This document shows, piece after piece, positions 18,491 through 27,122 of a stretch of 64,000 nucleotides of DNA; position 1 is the stretch's first letter, and each line of letters begins with the position of its first letter. The stretch covers positions 948,408 through 1,012,407 of the forward strand of contig CAVWIZ010000008.1 in the NCBI GenBank assembly GCA_963755195.1, given 5' to 3'. The notes under the pieces were generated by a model. It was not told the origin of the DNA. It searched no databases and was given only the letters and a program-made list of their open reading frames with translations. The position numbers and the translations under genes are program-made. The DNA comes from CAVQJU01 sp963755195 (GTDB taxonomy: Bacteria > Acidobacteriota > Vicinamibacteria > Vicinamibacterales > CAVVIG01).

Positions 18491-18599
18491 GGCAGGACGG
18501 GCAGGATAGTCGGGCAGGATAGGCGGGACGGGCAGGACGGGAAAACCGTTCCAGCCATCCCGCCCATCCCGCCCATCCTGCCTGTTCCAGCCGATCCTG
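18491..18599. repeat. Foldback of GGCAGGANN nonamers between convergent genes
   Basis: Left arm: 9-nt units GGCAGGACG/ATA or GGCGGGACG start at 18491, 18500, 18513, 18522 and 18531. Right arm: complementary units CATCCCGCC, CATCCCGCC and CATCCTGCC start at 18556, 18565 and 18574. The arms can pair around an AAAACCGTTCCAGC-like spacer. It lies between the end of the second TonB gene and the end of the minus-strand hydrolase gene, so it may act as a two-way terminator. Confidence 0.75.
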
Positions 18600-18642
18600 C
18601 CGGCGATTCGACGTCCGCCGCGCGGACGGCACCCACCAGGTT

Positions 18643-19870
18643 TCAGGCCCGCCAGCCGAGAAAGTCGCCGAGCTCTCGCAACAGAATCTGCCAGGCCGGT
18701 TCCGGCTCGATCAGGAGGTGATTGCGGCTCGGCAGCGGAACGAACCTCGCTCCACCGATGTCGGCCGCGAGCAGGCGCCCCTCGTTGAACGGGATCGCGG
18801 TATCGCCTTCGCAATGGAAGACGACCGTGGGCACCTGGATGTCGGCGAGCAGCGCGCGCACGTCGATGCGCGAGAACTCTTCCATGAAGCGCGCCGCGTT
18901 CTCGGGCGAGGCTGAGATCAGCTGAAGCTCGCTGAACCACTCGAGGTGCTCCGGTTGGGGGTCGGGAATGAAGCGTGTGGTGAAAATCTGGCGGAACGCC
19001 GGATTGTTCCTGCCCCATCCCAGTCGCATCAGTTTGATCAGCGCCGTCCGCGCTTCGATATCCTCGGCATCGCCGCGGAATTGCCAGCCGCGCGCGTAGC
19101 CGCCGAAGAGAATCAGGCGACCCACCCGCTCGGGATGCCGCGCGGCATAGGCCGCCGCCACGGCCGCACCCTGCGAGATACCCAGAAGATCGAAGCGGTC
19201 CAGGCAGAGCGCATCCACCACCGTTTCCAGATCGCGAACCCATGTCTCGAAGGACAGGTCCGGCACCTGCCAGTCCGAAAGCCCGCACCCCCGCTCGTCG
19301 TAGCGGACAAACGTATGGCGACGTGAGATCTCGTCAATCCAGTGCTTCCACACGGGACTCTCCCACTCGTATTCGAGGTGGTTGAGCCAGTTGGCCGCTT
19401 TGACCAGCGGCGGACCGTTGCCCACCGCCGAATAGGCGATGCGCGTGCCGTCGCTTCGCCGTGCAGAAGCGGATCTCCTGGCGGAGGCTCCGTGCGGGAG
19501 CGGCCGGCGGCGCCGGATTGAGGGGCGCGGCGATCCCTTTCGAACCGGTCACGTCGGCCACGAATCGATATCCGACCCGCGGCACCGTCTCGATGTATCT
19601 CTGGCCGGTCACCTGCTCGCCCAGCGCGCGCCGCAGGGTCGAGATGTTGTGATTCAGGTTGTTCTCCTCGACGGACGTGTCGGGCCAGATGATCTGCATC
19701 AGCTCGTGTTTCGTGAGCAGCCGTCCGGAGTGCTCCACCAGCACGCGCAGCGTGTCGAAGACCTTCGTTCGCAGCGGCACGGCGCGACCCTCGCAGAGGA
19801 GCCGGCGTTCCCTCACCTCGAGGCGGAACGGCCCGAATGCGTAGGCTGGGCTGGAATCTGCTGCAGCCAT
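18643..19870 (-). CDS. Winged-helix / alpha-beta hydrolase fusion protein, frameshifted
   Basis: An N-terminal OmpR/CadC-type winged-helix domain (residues 10-105: FGPFRLEVRERRLL, TKHELMQIIWPDTSVEENN, YIETVPRVGYRFVADV) is joined by a Pro/Ala linker to an alpha/beta hydrolase. The hydrolase has the nucleophile elbow GISQGAA, an oxyanion region ANWLNHLEYEW and a catalytic His in SRNHLLI. A single extra base near 19455 splits it; removing it gives RFCTASDGTRIAYSAVGNG. Such fusions are known in Acidobacteria and Proteobacteria and are thought to be one-component regulators that bind or hydrolyse a small ligand. No membrane segment is seen. Direct repeats TTTCTGAAA lie just before its start. Confidence 0.75.
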
Positions 19871-20025
19871 TTCAGAAAGCTTTCAGAAAACGTTCACGGT
19901 TGTTAAAGGACGCCGGCGCCCGGTCGGAGGCCTAATGGCTGTGTGATTGACGGCCGTTCGGCTTGCGGTGAATCGACATTCTACGCAGGCCCGATGAGCG
20001 TCGCAAGCTCAGGAGGAGCGCTGAA

Positions 20026-21431
20026 ATGCCAAGACTGACCCCCGACCAAAGCTTCTACCCGTCGCCCAGCATGGCCATGGCCGCCGAGCCGGAGAAGCTC
20101 GCGTATGTCGCCATGCTCAACCCCGACCCGCGGAAGTCCGATGCGCTGGCGGTCGTGGACCTCGATGCCGCGTCCGCCGGCTACGGACAACTGATCGGCC
20201 AGGTGGACATGCCTGGAACGGGCGACGAACTGCACCACTTCGGCTGGAACGCCTGCAGCTCGTGCCTCTGCCCCTACTCGCCGCACCCGCACATGGAGCG
20301 GCGCTACCTCGTCGTGCCCGGCATGCGTTCGTCGCGCATCCACATCCTGGACACCAAGCCCGACCCGCGGAAGCCGCACCTCGTGAAGGTCATCGAGGGC
20401 GAGGAGATCGCCAGGCGCACGGGATACAGCCGTCCTCACACGTCTCACTGCGGCCCCGATGGCATCTACATGAACGCGCTCGGCGCCGCCGATGGCGGAG
20501 GCCCCGGCGGGATCTTCATCCTCGACGCCGAGACGTTCGACATCCGCGGACGCTGGGAGGCCGAGCGTGGACCGCAGCACCTCGCCTACGACTTCTGGTG
20601 GCACCTCGGTCACGACACCATGATCACCAGCGAATGGGGCACGCCGAACATGGTGGAAGCCGGGGTCAACCCTGAGTTGCTCCTCGCTGGCAAGTACGGC
20701 CACGCGCTGCACGTGTGGGACCTCCGCACGCGCACGCACCAGCAGATGCTCGACCTCGGCGCCGAACAGCAGATGGTGCTGGAGCTGCGCCCGGCCCACA
20801 ATCCGACAGAGACGCTACGGCTTCGTCGGCGTCGTGACGTCGCTCAAGGATCTCTCGTCCTCGATCTGGCTGTGGTATCGCGAGGGGAACAACGGCAGCA
20901 GCCAGTGGAAGATCCGGAAGGTGATCGAGATTCCGGCGCAGCCGGCCAGCGGCTGAGCAGCTGCCCGACCTGCTGAAGGGCTTCGGCGCGGTGCCGCCGC
21001 TCGTCACCGATATCAACCTGTCGCTCGACGATCGCTTCCTCTACGTCTCCTGCTGGGGCACGGGTGAGCTGCGCCAGTACGACGTGTCCGATCCGTTCAG
21101 CCCGGTGCTCACCGGCAGCGTCCGCATCGGCGGCATCGTCGACCGGACGGCGCACCCGAAGCAACCGCACAAGGCGTTGAATGGCGGGCCGCAGATGGTG
21201 GAGGTCAGCCGCGACGGGTCGCGCGTGTACGTCACCAACTCGCTGTATCGGACCTGGGATGAACAGTTCTATCCCGACGGCATCCGCGGCTGGATGGCGA
21301 AGCTCGATGCCAGGCCGAACGGCGGCCTCGCGCTCGACGCGAACTTCCTGCTCGAGACCGACGGGCTGCGGCCGCACCAGGTGAGACTCCAGGGCGGCGA
21401 TGCCTCGTCCGACTCGTACTGCTTCGCGTGA
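20026..21431 (+). CDS. Selenium-binding protein / methanethiol oxidase (SBP56), frameshifted
   Basis: About 468 residues after correction. Family landmarks are NACSSCLCPYSPHPHMERRY (the conserved Cys pair), SRPHTSHCGPDGIYMNALG, AYDFWWHLGHDTMITSEWG, FLYVSCWGTGELRQYDVSD and the end LQGGDASSDSYCFA. SBP56 proteins are copper-dependent methanethiol oxidases making formaldehyde, H2S and H2O2. Two extra bases (near 20812 and 20953) break the frame; removing them restores RYGFVGVVTSLKDL and AEQLPDLLKGFGAVPP. AGGAGG precedes ATG 20026. The next gene, a membrane protein, overlaps or abuts it, a pairing I recall from other Acidobacteria. Confidence 0.85.
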
Positions 21432-21439
21432 GGTCGATC

Positions 21440-22067
21440 ATGGAAACGATGAACTGGTCGTGGCGGGCCTCCTGGCGCTCGGCGCGTTCCACGGCGTCAA
21501 TCCCGGCATGGGCTGGCTGTTTGCGGTCGCGCTCGGCATGCAGGAGCGCTGCCGCACCGCCGTCTGGCGGGCCATGCTGCCTCTCGCGTTGGGGCACGCG
21601 CTGGCCATTGCCGCGGCCGTCGCCGTGGCGATGCTGGCGGGTACCGTCGTGCCGCTGCGGGCTCTCCAGTGGGGAGTTGGCCTCGTGCTGCTGGCTCTGG
21701 GAATCTCGCGATTCTTCCGGCACGGACACCCGCGCTGGGTCGGCATGCAGGTGGGCCTGAAGGATTTGACCGTCTGGTCGTTCCTCATGGCCTCCGCCCA
21801 CGGCGCGGGCCTGATGGTGCTGCCGCTCGTACTGGGCGGGGCGGTGGCCCCGCACGGCATGACCCACGCGGCGCACGCAGGGGGATGTCGGCGACGTGGG
21901 CGACGCTCGTCCACAGCGCCGGCTACCTCTCGGTCAGCGCCGTTCTTGCGCTGGTCGTGTTCGAGAAGCTCGGGGTGGGGCTGCTGCGCAAAGCGTGGCT
22001 CAATCTCGACTTGGTGTGGGCAATCGCGCTGGTGGCGACGAGCGTCGCAACGCTGGTGATGGCGTAA
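21440..22067 (+). CDS. Polytopic membrane protein linked to SBP56, frameshifted
   Basis: About 205 residues with five or six membrane helices. The opening AFHGVNPGMGWLFAVALG, with a His-x-x-x-Pro-Gly motif, recalls NicO/RcnA or HupE-like metal or small-molecule exporters; this is only a resemblance. The start is uncertain: ATG 21440 has a GAGG site but needs one lost base near 21455 to enter the conserved frame. A second break near 21880 lies in a G5 run; adding a G joins HAAHAG to MSATWATLVHSAGYLS. The tight link to SBP56 suggests a role with its sulfur or metal chemistry. Confidence 0.55.
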
Positions 22068-22071
22068 CGTA

Positions 22072-22097
22072 CCGGCCGTCCTGCTCAGGACGGCCGG
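22072..22097 (+). terminator. Hairpin after the SBP56 operon
   Basis: A perfect 12-bp inverted repeat, CCGGCCGTCCTG and CAGGACGGCCGG, with a 2-base centre lies five bases after the membrane-protein stop codon. There is no T tract, so termination is likely but not certain. Confidence 0.6.
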
Positions 22098-22145
22098 GCT
22101 CGAGGCTTGAACGATTGCGATAGACTGTGCGTCAAAGAACATCAC

Positions 22146-22898
22146 ATGCCAGGTACATCGTCCGGAGGGTGGCTCCGCCGGCTCCTTTCACCGGGCATAC
22201 GGCTTGCTGGTTGGCTTGGCGGACGCGAATCGGCGTGGGTGCGCGTGCCGATGCGTGTGCCGGCCAGCGTATTCGGGCCGGGCTCGCGGCACCCGTTCGC
22301 GGAGTATTTCGAAGGCGGGAGCGGCGTGCCCGTGCGGTCCATCGACGATATCGTGGCCTTCCTCCAGACGTGCGAGTACGTCACCGACCCTGAGCTCTTT
22401 CACGAGCCGGACTTTTGGCAGCATCCCACCGCCTTCGAAAAACTGCGCCGCGGCGATTGCGAGGACTTCGCGCTGTGGGCCTGGCGCAAGCTGGCCGAGC
22501 TCGACATCGACGCCGAGTTTTGTGTGGGCCGCGTGCTCTGCGACGACCATCCGGAGATCGATCGCCAACACGCCTGGGTGGTCTATCGCGTCAACGGGAC
22601 CGAGTTTCTCTTCGAGCCGGCCGCGCGGACACCGTCGCGAATGATTCGCCCGCTCGCGGACGCGATGGCGGCGTACGTGCCGCACTTTGCCGCGAACCAT
22701 CGGTTCGATACAAGCGCCTTCGAGGGATGTGCGTGGGATTCGCGCCGGATCAGCCTGAGCCGCCGCGATTCGCCGCGCGCGGCCTGCCCGCCCGGGCTCG
22801 GCGAGACTAGTGGCCCGTCCACGCTGATCGAGGACCAGATCGCGGGCGCGGCGCCGGGATGGCAAGGCGGGACGACCGAGAATACCGGGAGTATTTGA
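22146..22898 (+). CDS. Transglutaminase-like cysteine protease family protein
   Basis: 250 residues. The catalytic triad of the transglutaminase-like fold is visible: Cys in RGDCEDFALWAWRKL, His in RQHAWVVYRV and an acidic residue in TEFLFEPAAR. No signal peptide is clear. The last 30 codons (from about 22808) are not protein-like: they are read from the left arm and interior of a foldback repeat that supplies the stop codon. The native C-terminus probably ended near the LSRRDSPRA segment. Substrate unknown; bacterial members are often peptidases or amidases. Confidence 0.7.
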   Translation: MPGTSSGGWLRRLLSPGIRLAGWLGGRESAWVRVPMRVPASVFGPGSRHPFAEYFEGGSGVPVRSIDDIVAFLQTCEYVTDPELFHEPDFWQHPTAFEKLRRGDCEDFALWAWRKLAELDIDAEFCVGRVLCDDHPEIDRQHAWVVYRVNGTEFLFEPAARTPSRMIRPLADAMAAYVPHFAANHRFDTSAFEGCAWDSRRISLSRRDSPRAACPPGLGETSGPSTLIEDQIAGAAPGWQGGTTENTGSI

Positions 22899-22970
22899 GG
22901 GAGGAGCAACGCGGCCAGCCGGGATGCCCCGCCCGCGAGGTGGTCCTCGATCAGCGGGGACGGGCCACTA
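22808..22970. repeat. Foldback repeat, copy 1 (30-bp arms)
   Basis: Arms 22808-22837 and 22941-22970 pair over 30 positions with one mismatch; the core is CTGATCGAGGACCA. A second inner stem TCGCGGGC / GCCCGCGA continues the fold. A diverged copy lies at 32073-32210. Here it overlaps the 3' end of the transglutaminase-like gene, whose stop codon lies inside it. A small palindrome TCCTCGATCGAGGA follows at 22983-22996. Confidence 0.8.
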
Positions 22971-23063
22971 GGTCCGCATAGATCCTCGATCGAGGACCAG
23001 AAGCTTCATTCCCGCCGAAGTCGGCCATTCTCCATGCCTCGCATCGGAGTACCGTTAGCAGGT

Positions 23064-23894
23064 ATGAACATCAGATCTGCCTGCTGGTTCGGCTGCGCGA
23101 CGATTCTGGCCCTGGCCGCGGTCCCTCTGTCGGCGCACGACTTCTGGCTGAGCGCGTCGAACTGGTTCCCCGAGCCCGGGTCGCCGTTCGCGATCTCGGC
23201 CGGCGTCGGCGAGCGCTTTCCGGCACGAGTGGATTTCAAGACGCCGACGAACTGGTTCGACGACTGGCGGGTCATCGGGCCGTCCGGCGAGGTGCGCGTC
23301 TCGAGGACGTTCGCACGGCGCGATCTGGCGATGGTCGCCGACGTCACATTGCCGGGCACGGGCGCGTTTCTGGCCGTCATGAGGGTCGCGCCGCGCACGA
23401 CCGACATGAAGGCGGACGAGTTCAACGACTATTTGAAGGAAGAAGGGCTGATGGACGCGCTCGCCGAGCGGCGGGGACTCGGCGAAGCCAACCGGCCGGC
23501 GAGGGAGAGATATTCGCGGTACGCGAAGCTGGCGATTCGCAACGGGGACGGCAGCGGGGCGCACCTGACACGGCCAGTCGGCGTGAAAGCGGAGCTCGTG
23601 CCGGCCGCCGATCCGACATCTCTGCGTTCAGGCGAGACGCTCACCCTGCAGCTGCTCGTCGATGGCAGGCCGGTGCCAAACGCCGCGGTGTTCGCAGCCG
23701 TCGACGGCGGATCCTTCCCGCGCCAGACCGATGCCGCGGGCCGGGTGACGTTCACCATCGACCGCGAGGGCGAGTGGCTGGTAAAGACCGTTCATATGCA
23801 GCGGCTGTCCAAGACGTTTCCGCCCGGCCCGGATTGGGAGAGCTACTGGGTCACCCTCGCGTTCCGCGTCGGATCAGGCCGGCCTCGCGATTAG
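23064..23894 (+). CDS. DUF4198 secreted protein (possible metal-uptake accessory)
   Basis: 276 residues. ATG 23064 gives a signal peptide (MNIRSACWFGCATILALAAV) cut before AHDFWLSASNWFPEPG, the hallmark N-terminus of DUF4198, where a mature N-terminal His binds metal in relatives near cobalt/nickel transporters. The C-terminal third (LTLQLLVDGRPVPNAAVF, FTIDREGEWLVKTVHM) is an Ig-like or NikM-like domain. No transporter is adjacent. It follows the foldback repeat and has no obvious operon partners. Confidence 0.75.
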   Translation: MNIRSACWFGCATILALAAVPLSAHDFWLSASNWFPEPGSPFAISAGVGERFPARVDFKTPTNWFDDWRVIGPSGEVRVSRTFARRDLAMVADVTLPGTGAFLAVMRVAPRTTDMKADEFNDYLKEEGLMDALAERRGLGEANRPARERYSRYAKLAIRNGDGSGAHLTRPVGVKAELVPAADPTSLRSGETLTLQLLVDGRPVPNAAVFAAVDGGSFPRQTDAAGRVTFTIDREGEWLVKTVHMQRLSKTFPPGPDWESYWVTLAFRVGSGRPRD

Positions 23895-23902
23895 GACCCC
23901 GG

Positions 23903-24487
23903 TTACTGTGCCTGCCTGAAGCGCTGCGAGGTTTCGACGTGAACGGTCGGCGCCTTGGCTGGTCGTGACGCGATCACAGCGGAGACGAGCAGCGCCGCGC
24001 CGACGACCGAGGCGGCGCCGAGGAGCGTAAAGCCGTAGGCCCACCCCACTCGCGCCCACGGCCAGGTGCGCGGGCTGCGCCAGTCGCGCCCGAACGAGTC
24101 GTCCAGCAGCTTCAGGAAGTCGTCGGTGATCGGCTTCGGCGCCACCGCGCTCCACAACTCCCACAGGAGCCATGCCGCGACCGCGACCAGCAGCAGGCCA
24201 CACCAGGCGTTCAACACGACGTTCAGCGTGCCCGCCTGGTAGGCGACGCGTTCACAGGGCTGAGCGACCGGCGGCACGGCGTAGCAGTTCGTGAAATCGA
24301 ACACGGTGACGATGTTGTCGGGAGCGGTGGCGATGAGCCGCGTGCCGAAACCGAGCGCGCCGCACACGAGCATGCCCATCCAGAATTCCCACACGGCAAG
24401 CCTGATCCAGGCCTCCATCGAATCCGGTGGAATCGTCAGCGTGTGCCGCCTCCAGGGACTCATCTCGGGCAATACGGATCGCGCCAT
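23903..24487 (-). CDS. Membrane protein in AAA-metallopeptidase operon
   Basis: 194 residues with three likely membrane helices (near residues 31-50, 88-110 and 148-170) and a short Cys-containing loop TNCYAVPPVAQPCERV outside. Its ATG lies four bases after the stop of the metallopeptidase/VWA gene, and its ribosome site GGAGCTAGGAG spans that stop, so translation is coupled. I recognise no family. Its position suggests a membrane anchor or effector for the AAA/VWA pair. Confidence 0.6.
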   Translation of the reverse strand: MARSVLPEMSPWRRHTLTIPPDSMEAWIRLAVWEFWMGMLVCGALGFGTRLIATAPDNIVTVFDFTNCYAVPPVAQPCERVAYQAGTLNVVLNAWCGLLLVAVAAWLLWELWSAVAPKPITDDFLKLLDDSFGRDWRSPRTWPWARVGWAYGFTLLGAASVVGAALLVSAVIASRPAKAPTVHVETSQRFRQAQ

Positions 24488-24490
24488 CTC

Positions 24491-25800
24491 CTAGCTCCAT
24501 CTCCTTCGCGGGCGGTTCTCGCGGGGCGCCGCGCCCGGCTCCTCGATCGTAATCACGTTGTTGGCGCCACGATTTCCCCACGGCGGCGGCGCGCCGTCGC
24601 CGACCCGGATGGTGATGACCGGAAACGGCGGAACCTCTTGCGGCCACGGCGTGCGGCAGTCGCTGACGACGACCAGCAGGTCGATCGGCGCGACCTTTCG
24701 CTCGATGAACGCGCGCAGCCCGACGCCGATGTCCGTGCCACCGCCGCCATACAACTCGATCTGCGTACTCGCGAACGCCTTCCTCGTCTCGTGCACGGCC
24801 GCGTCGCAGCACGCGACGACCACGTCGGCGCCGTAGCCGAGTTGGCGCGTCAAACCTCCCAACTCCGAGACGGCTCTCGCCAGCTGCGTGTCTCCCATCG
24901 AGCCGGATGTGTCGATCAAGAAACCCGGCCTCGGCCGCGGCTGGTAGAAGCTGGCCATGATGAATTCGCCGTAGCAGGCCTGCCGGCGATGCGGCCGCCT
25001 GTAGGTGCGGTCGTAGCGGCCGAGCGTGCTGTCGCGCAAGGCTCGCCGCACCGCGTGGCGGAGAGTGGCCATGTAGTCGACCTTCGGCGCGAGCGTCGCG
25101 CGGGCCCAGCGGCGCCAGGCGAGCGGGACGTCGCCAGGGAAATGGGACTTCTCGTCGATGCGCCGCGCCACCTCGCGCCGCACGAGCTCGGCCTTGATCC
25201 TGTCCACACCCGGCACTCCACCGTCAGCCCCGTCGTCGCCCGGCAGCTCCCAGAATCGCCGTTCGCCGTGCGCACCAGACCCGCAGTCCGTGCGCGCTCC
25301 TGATCATCGTCGGCCAGCGCGCGTCTGTCCGCTGGTGGCGGAGCCGGCAGCTGCGTGTAGTAGCTCTCGGCGTTGTTCCCACTCTCCAGTCCATACTTGC
25401 CGGGCAGCGGCGGATCGCCTGGCAGCGGCAGTCCCTCGGCCTGGAGATCGTCGTTGATTTCGCAGTCGCCGGCGGTGTTCCAGCGCCGGTGGTCGCTGAT
25501 GCCTGCGGCCTTCTTTCGTCCCTCGTGGTCGCGCAGGAGATGGCTGACCTCGTGGATGAGCAGGCTCGCGTTCTGCTCGACGGTGTGGGTCGCGACCCAG
25601 GCATGGTTGTAGTACAGCCGCCAGTGCGAATCCACGGCCATGCTGCCAATCAGATCGGTCTCGACTGGAACGAGGCTGAAGAGCGCCGGCGCGAAGTAGC
25701 TGCGCTGATGCGCCGCGCGCACGCGCGCGGCCTGCAGCGCGCGCGAGTACCCGTCTGCCTTCTCATCGGCGCGAAACAGATCGAAGAGCCTGATTCCCAC
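24491..25800 (-). CDS. Putative metallopeptidase with VWA-like domain (DUF2201), frameshifted
   Basis: About 436 residues after correction. The N-terminal half carries the zinc motif HEVSHLLRDH (residues 83-92) with DWHRR-type context (SDHRRWNTAGDCEIND). The C-terminal half has a VWA-like metal site PGFLIDTSGSMGD (DxSxS) and LLVVVSDCRTPWP. This is the DUF2201 two-domain layout, typically partnered with a MoxR-type AAA ATPase, as here. One base appears lost near 25240. The GTG start at 25800 lies one base after the ATPase stop codon, so the two are coupled. The biological target is unknown. Confidence 0.75.
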
Positions 25801-25801
25801 G

Positions 25802-26959
25802 TCACTCCCTCGGAACCAGCTTGGCCATCTTCATCAGCTCGTAGAACGGACGGCACTCCTCGGGCAGCTTGATCGGGCCTTCGGGACGGTTCCTCTTGTC
25901 GCACAGCGTGCGCGCCGCCGCCGCGGGGATGTCCGCGTTCTTCCTGCACGCGACGCCAAGCGCAATCATCGCCGCTTCCCATCGCTCCGGCGTCTTGTGG
26001 TTGAGCACGGCGCCCGCGAGCGAGTAGCAGATCGCATACGCGCGATCGACGCGATCGGGCAGCACGAACCGGCGCGGATCTCTCAGGATGTCCTCGGGAT
26101 CCGGCAGGTTCAACGTCTCGCGGTACTCGAGGAACGGCAGCGCCTGGTCGCCCACGAGGCCGGCGAGCGCCGGGCCTTGAAGCAGGCGATTGCCCGGAGA
26201 CACGGCTTCGATGGCCGCCAGCAGCCGGGACGCCAGATACCAGGTGCGGCCCGACGGCCACGGACCGCTTCGCCGCGCCGGATCGTCGGGCGGCGCCATC
26301 CAGGCATCACGCCCCGCGGCCCTCACGTACGCCGCGATCATCGCGCGCTGAGAATGATGATGCGTGTGCAGGTAGTCGGCCGGCAGGATCGGCAGATCGC
26401 TCGGCGCCGGGAAGTCGCTCAGCATCATGTCGCACCACGTTTCGTGGTCCATCGGAAACTCGCCGTGCCACAGGCGATTCGCCATCGGCGGCTGAATCTC
26501 CTGTCCGCCGGCAGCCCATTCGACGGCGTTGCTGGCGCACAAATAGACGACGCCGCCCTTGCCCGGCTCGTAGTTCGGCAGCGAGAGCTCACCGCAGACG
26601 TTCTCGGTCAGCAAGCGCAACATCGCCGCCTGGGTCGTCGGGGGAACGGTGGTGAGCTCGTCCAGAAAGACGACCACCATGTAGCCGTCCTCGGCGAGGC
26701 GTTGCGCGTCGCGCGCCCATGCCATGGGCAGCAGCCGCACGCCTTCAGGCGTCGAGACCGGAAAGCCGCCGAAGTCCTGTGGCTCCCGAATGGAGCCGAT
26801 CAGGATGAAGACCTTGCACTTCAGTCCCGACCGTGCGAATCCGGCCTCGAGACTCTTGGTGAACTCGGTCTTGCCGACGCCGGGAAAGCCGGTCATGTGC
26901 ATCGGGATGCGAGCCTGCAGGCCGATCGCGATCAATTGGACGAAGTGTCTGAATTCCAT
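25802..26959 (-). CDS. MoxR-like AAA ATPase partner of DUF2201 protein
   Basis: 385 residues from ATG 26959. Walker A GFPGVGKTE lies near the N-terminus and Walker B VVVFLDELTTVPP about residue 95-107. A sensor-1-like Asn is in LCASNAVEWAAGG, and the C-terminal lid is helical. MoxR-like ATPases remodel partner proteins through VWA domains; the partner gene follows directly. No ribosome site is clear, and TTG 26971 is an alternative start. The promoter is probably in the 160-base gap upstream, which contains GTATACT near 27066. Confidence 0.8.
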   Translation of the reverse strand: MEFRHFVQLIAIGLQARIPMHMTGFPGVGKTEFTKSLEAGFARSGLKCKVFILIGSIREPQDFGGFPVSTPEGVRLLPMAWARDAQRLAEDGYMVVVFLDELTTVPPTTQAAMLRLLTENVCGELSLPNYEPGKGGVVYLCASNAVEWAAGGQEIQPPMANRLWHGEFPMDHETWCDMMLSDFPAPSDLPILPADYLHTHHHSQRAMIAAYVRAAGRDAWMAPPDDPARRSGPWPSGRTWYLASRLLAAIEAVSPGNRLLQGPALAGLVGDQALPFLEYRETLNLPDPEDILRDPRRFVLPDRVDRAYAICYSLAGAVLNHKTPERWEAAMIALGVACRKNADIPAAAARTLCDKRNRPEGPIKLPEECRPFYELMKMAKLVPRE

Positions 26960-27122
26960 GTCTGAGGTCAACGAAATTACTGGCTGTCTGCCAACAGATC
27001 GCGATCATGCGTCGGCCTCCACACGGGCCCGCGGCTCCGCACGGACGGTTAGACACCTGAATTGAGTATACGGGTCAAGTCTGTGTCCCCATCGCAAGAA
27101 GGCGGCCCGAAGTGGCCGCACG

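Noticed and set aside
18491..18599. CRISPR array
   Set aside because: Units are 9 nt with no spacers and face each other in inverted orientation; no cas genes are present.
22983..22996. TCCTCGATCGAGGA palindrome as an operator
   Set aside because: It repeats the core of the adjacent foldback arms and is probably part of that repeat DNA; no promoter is placed to use it.
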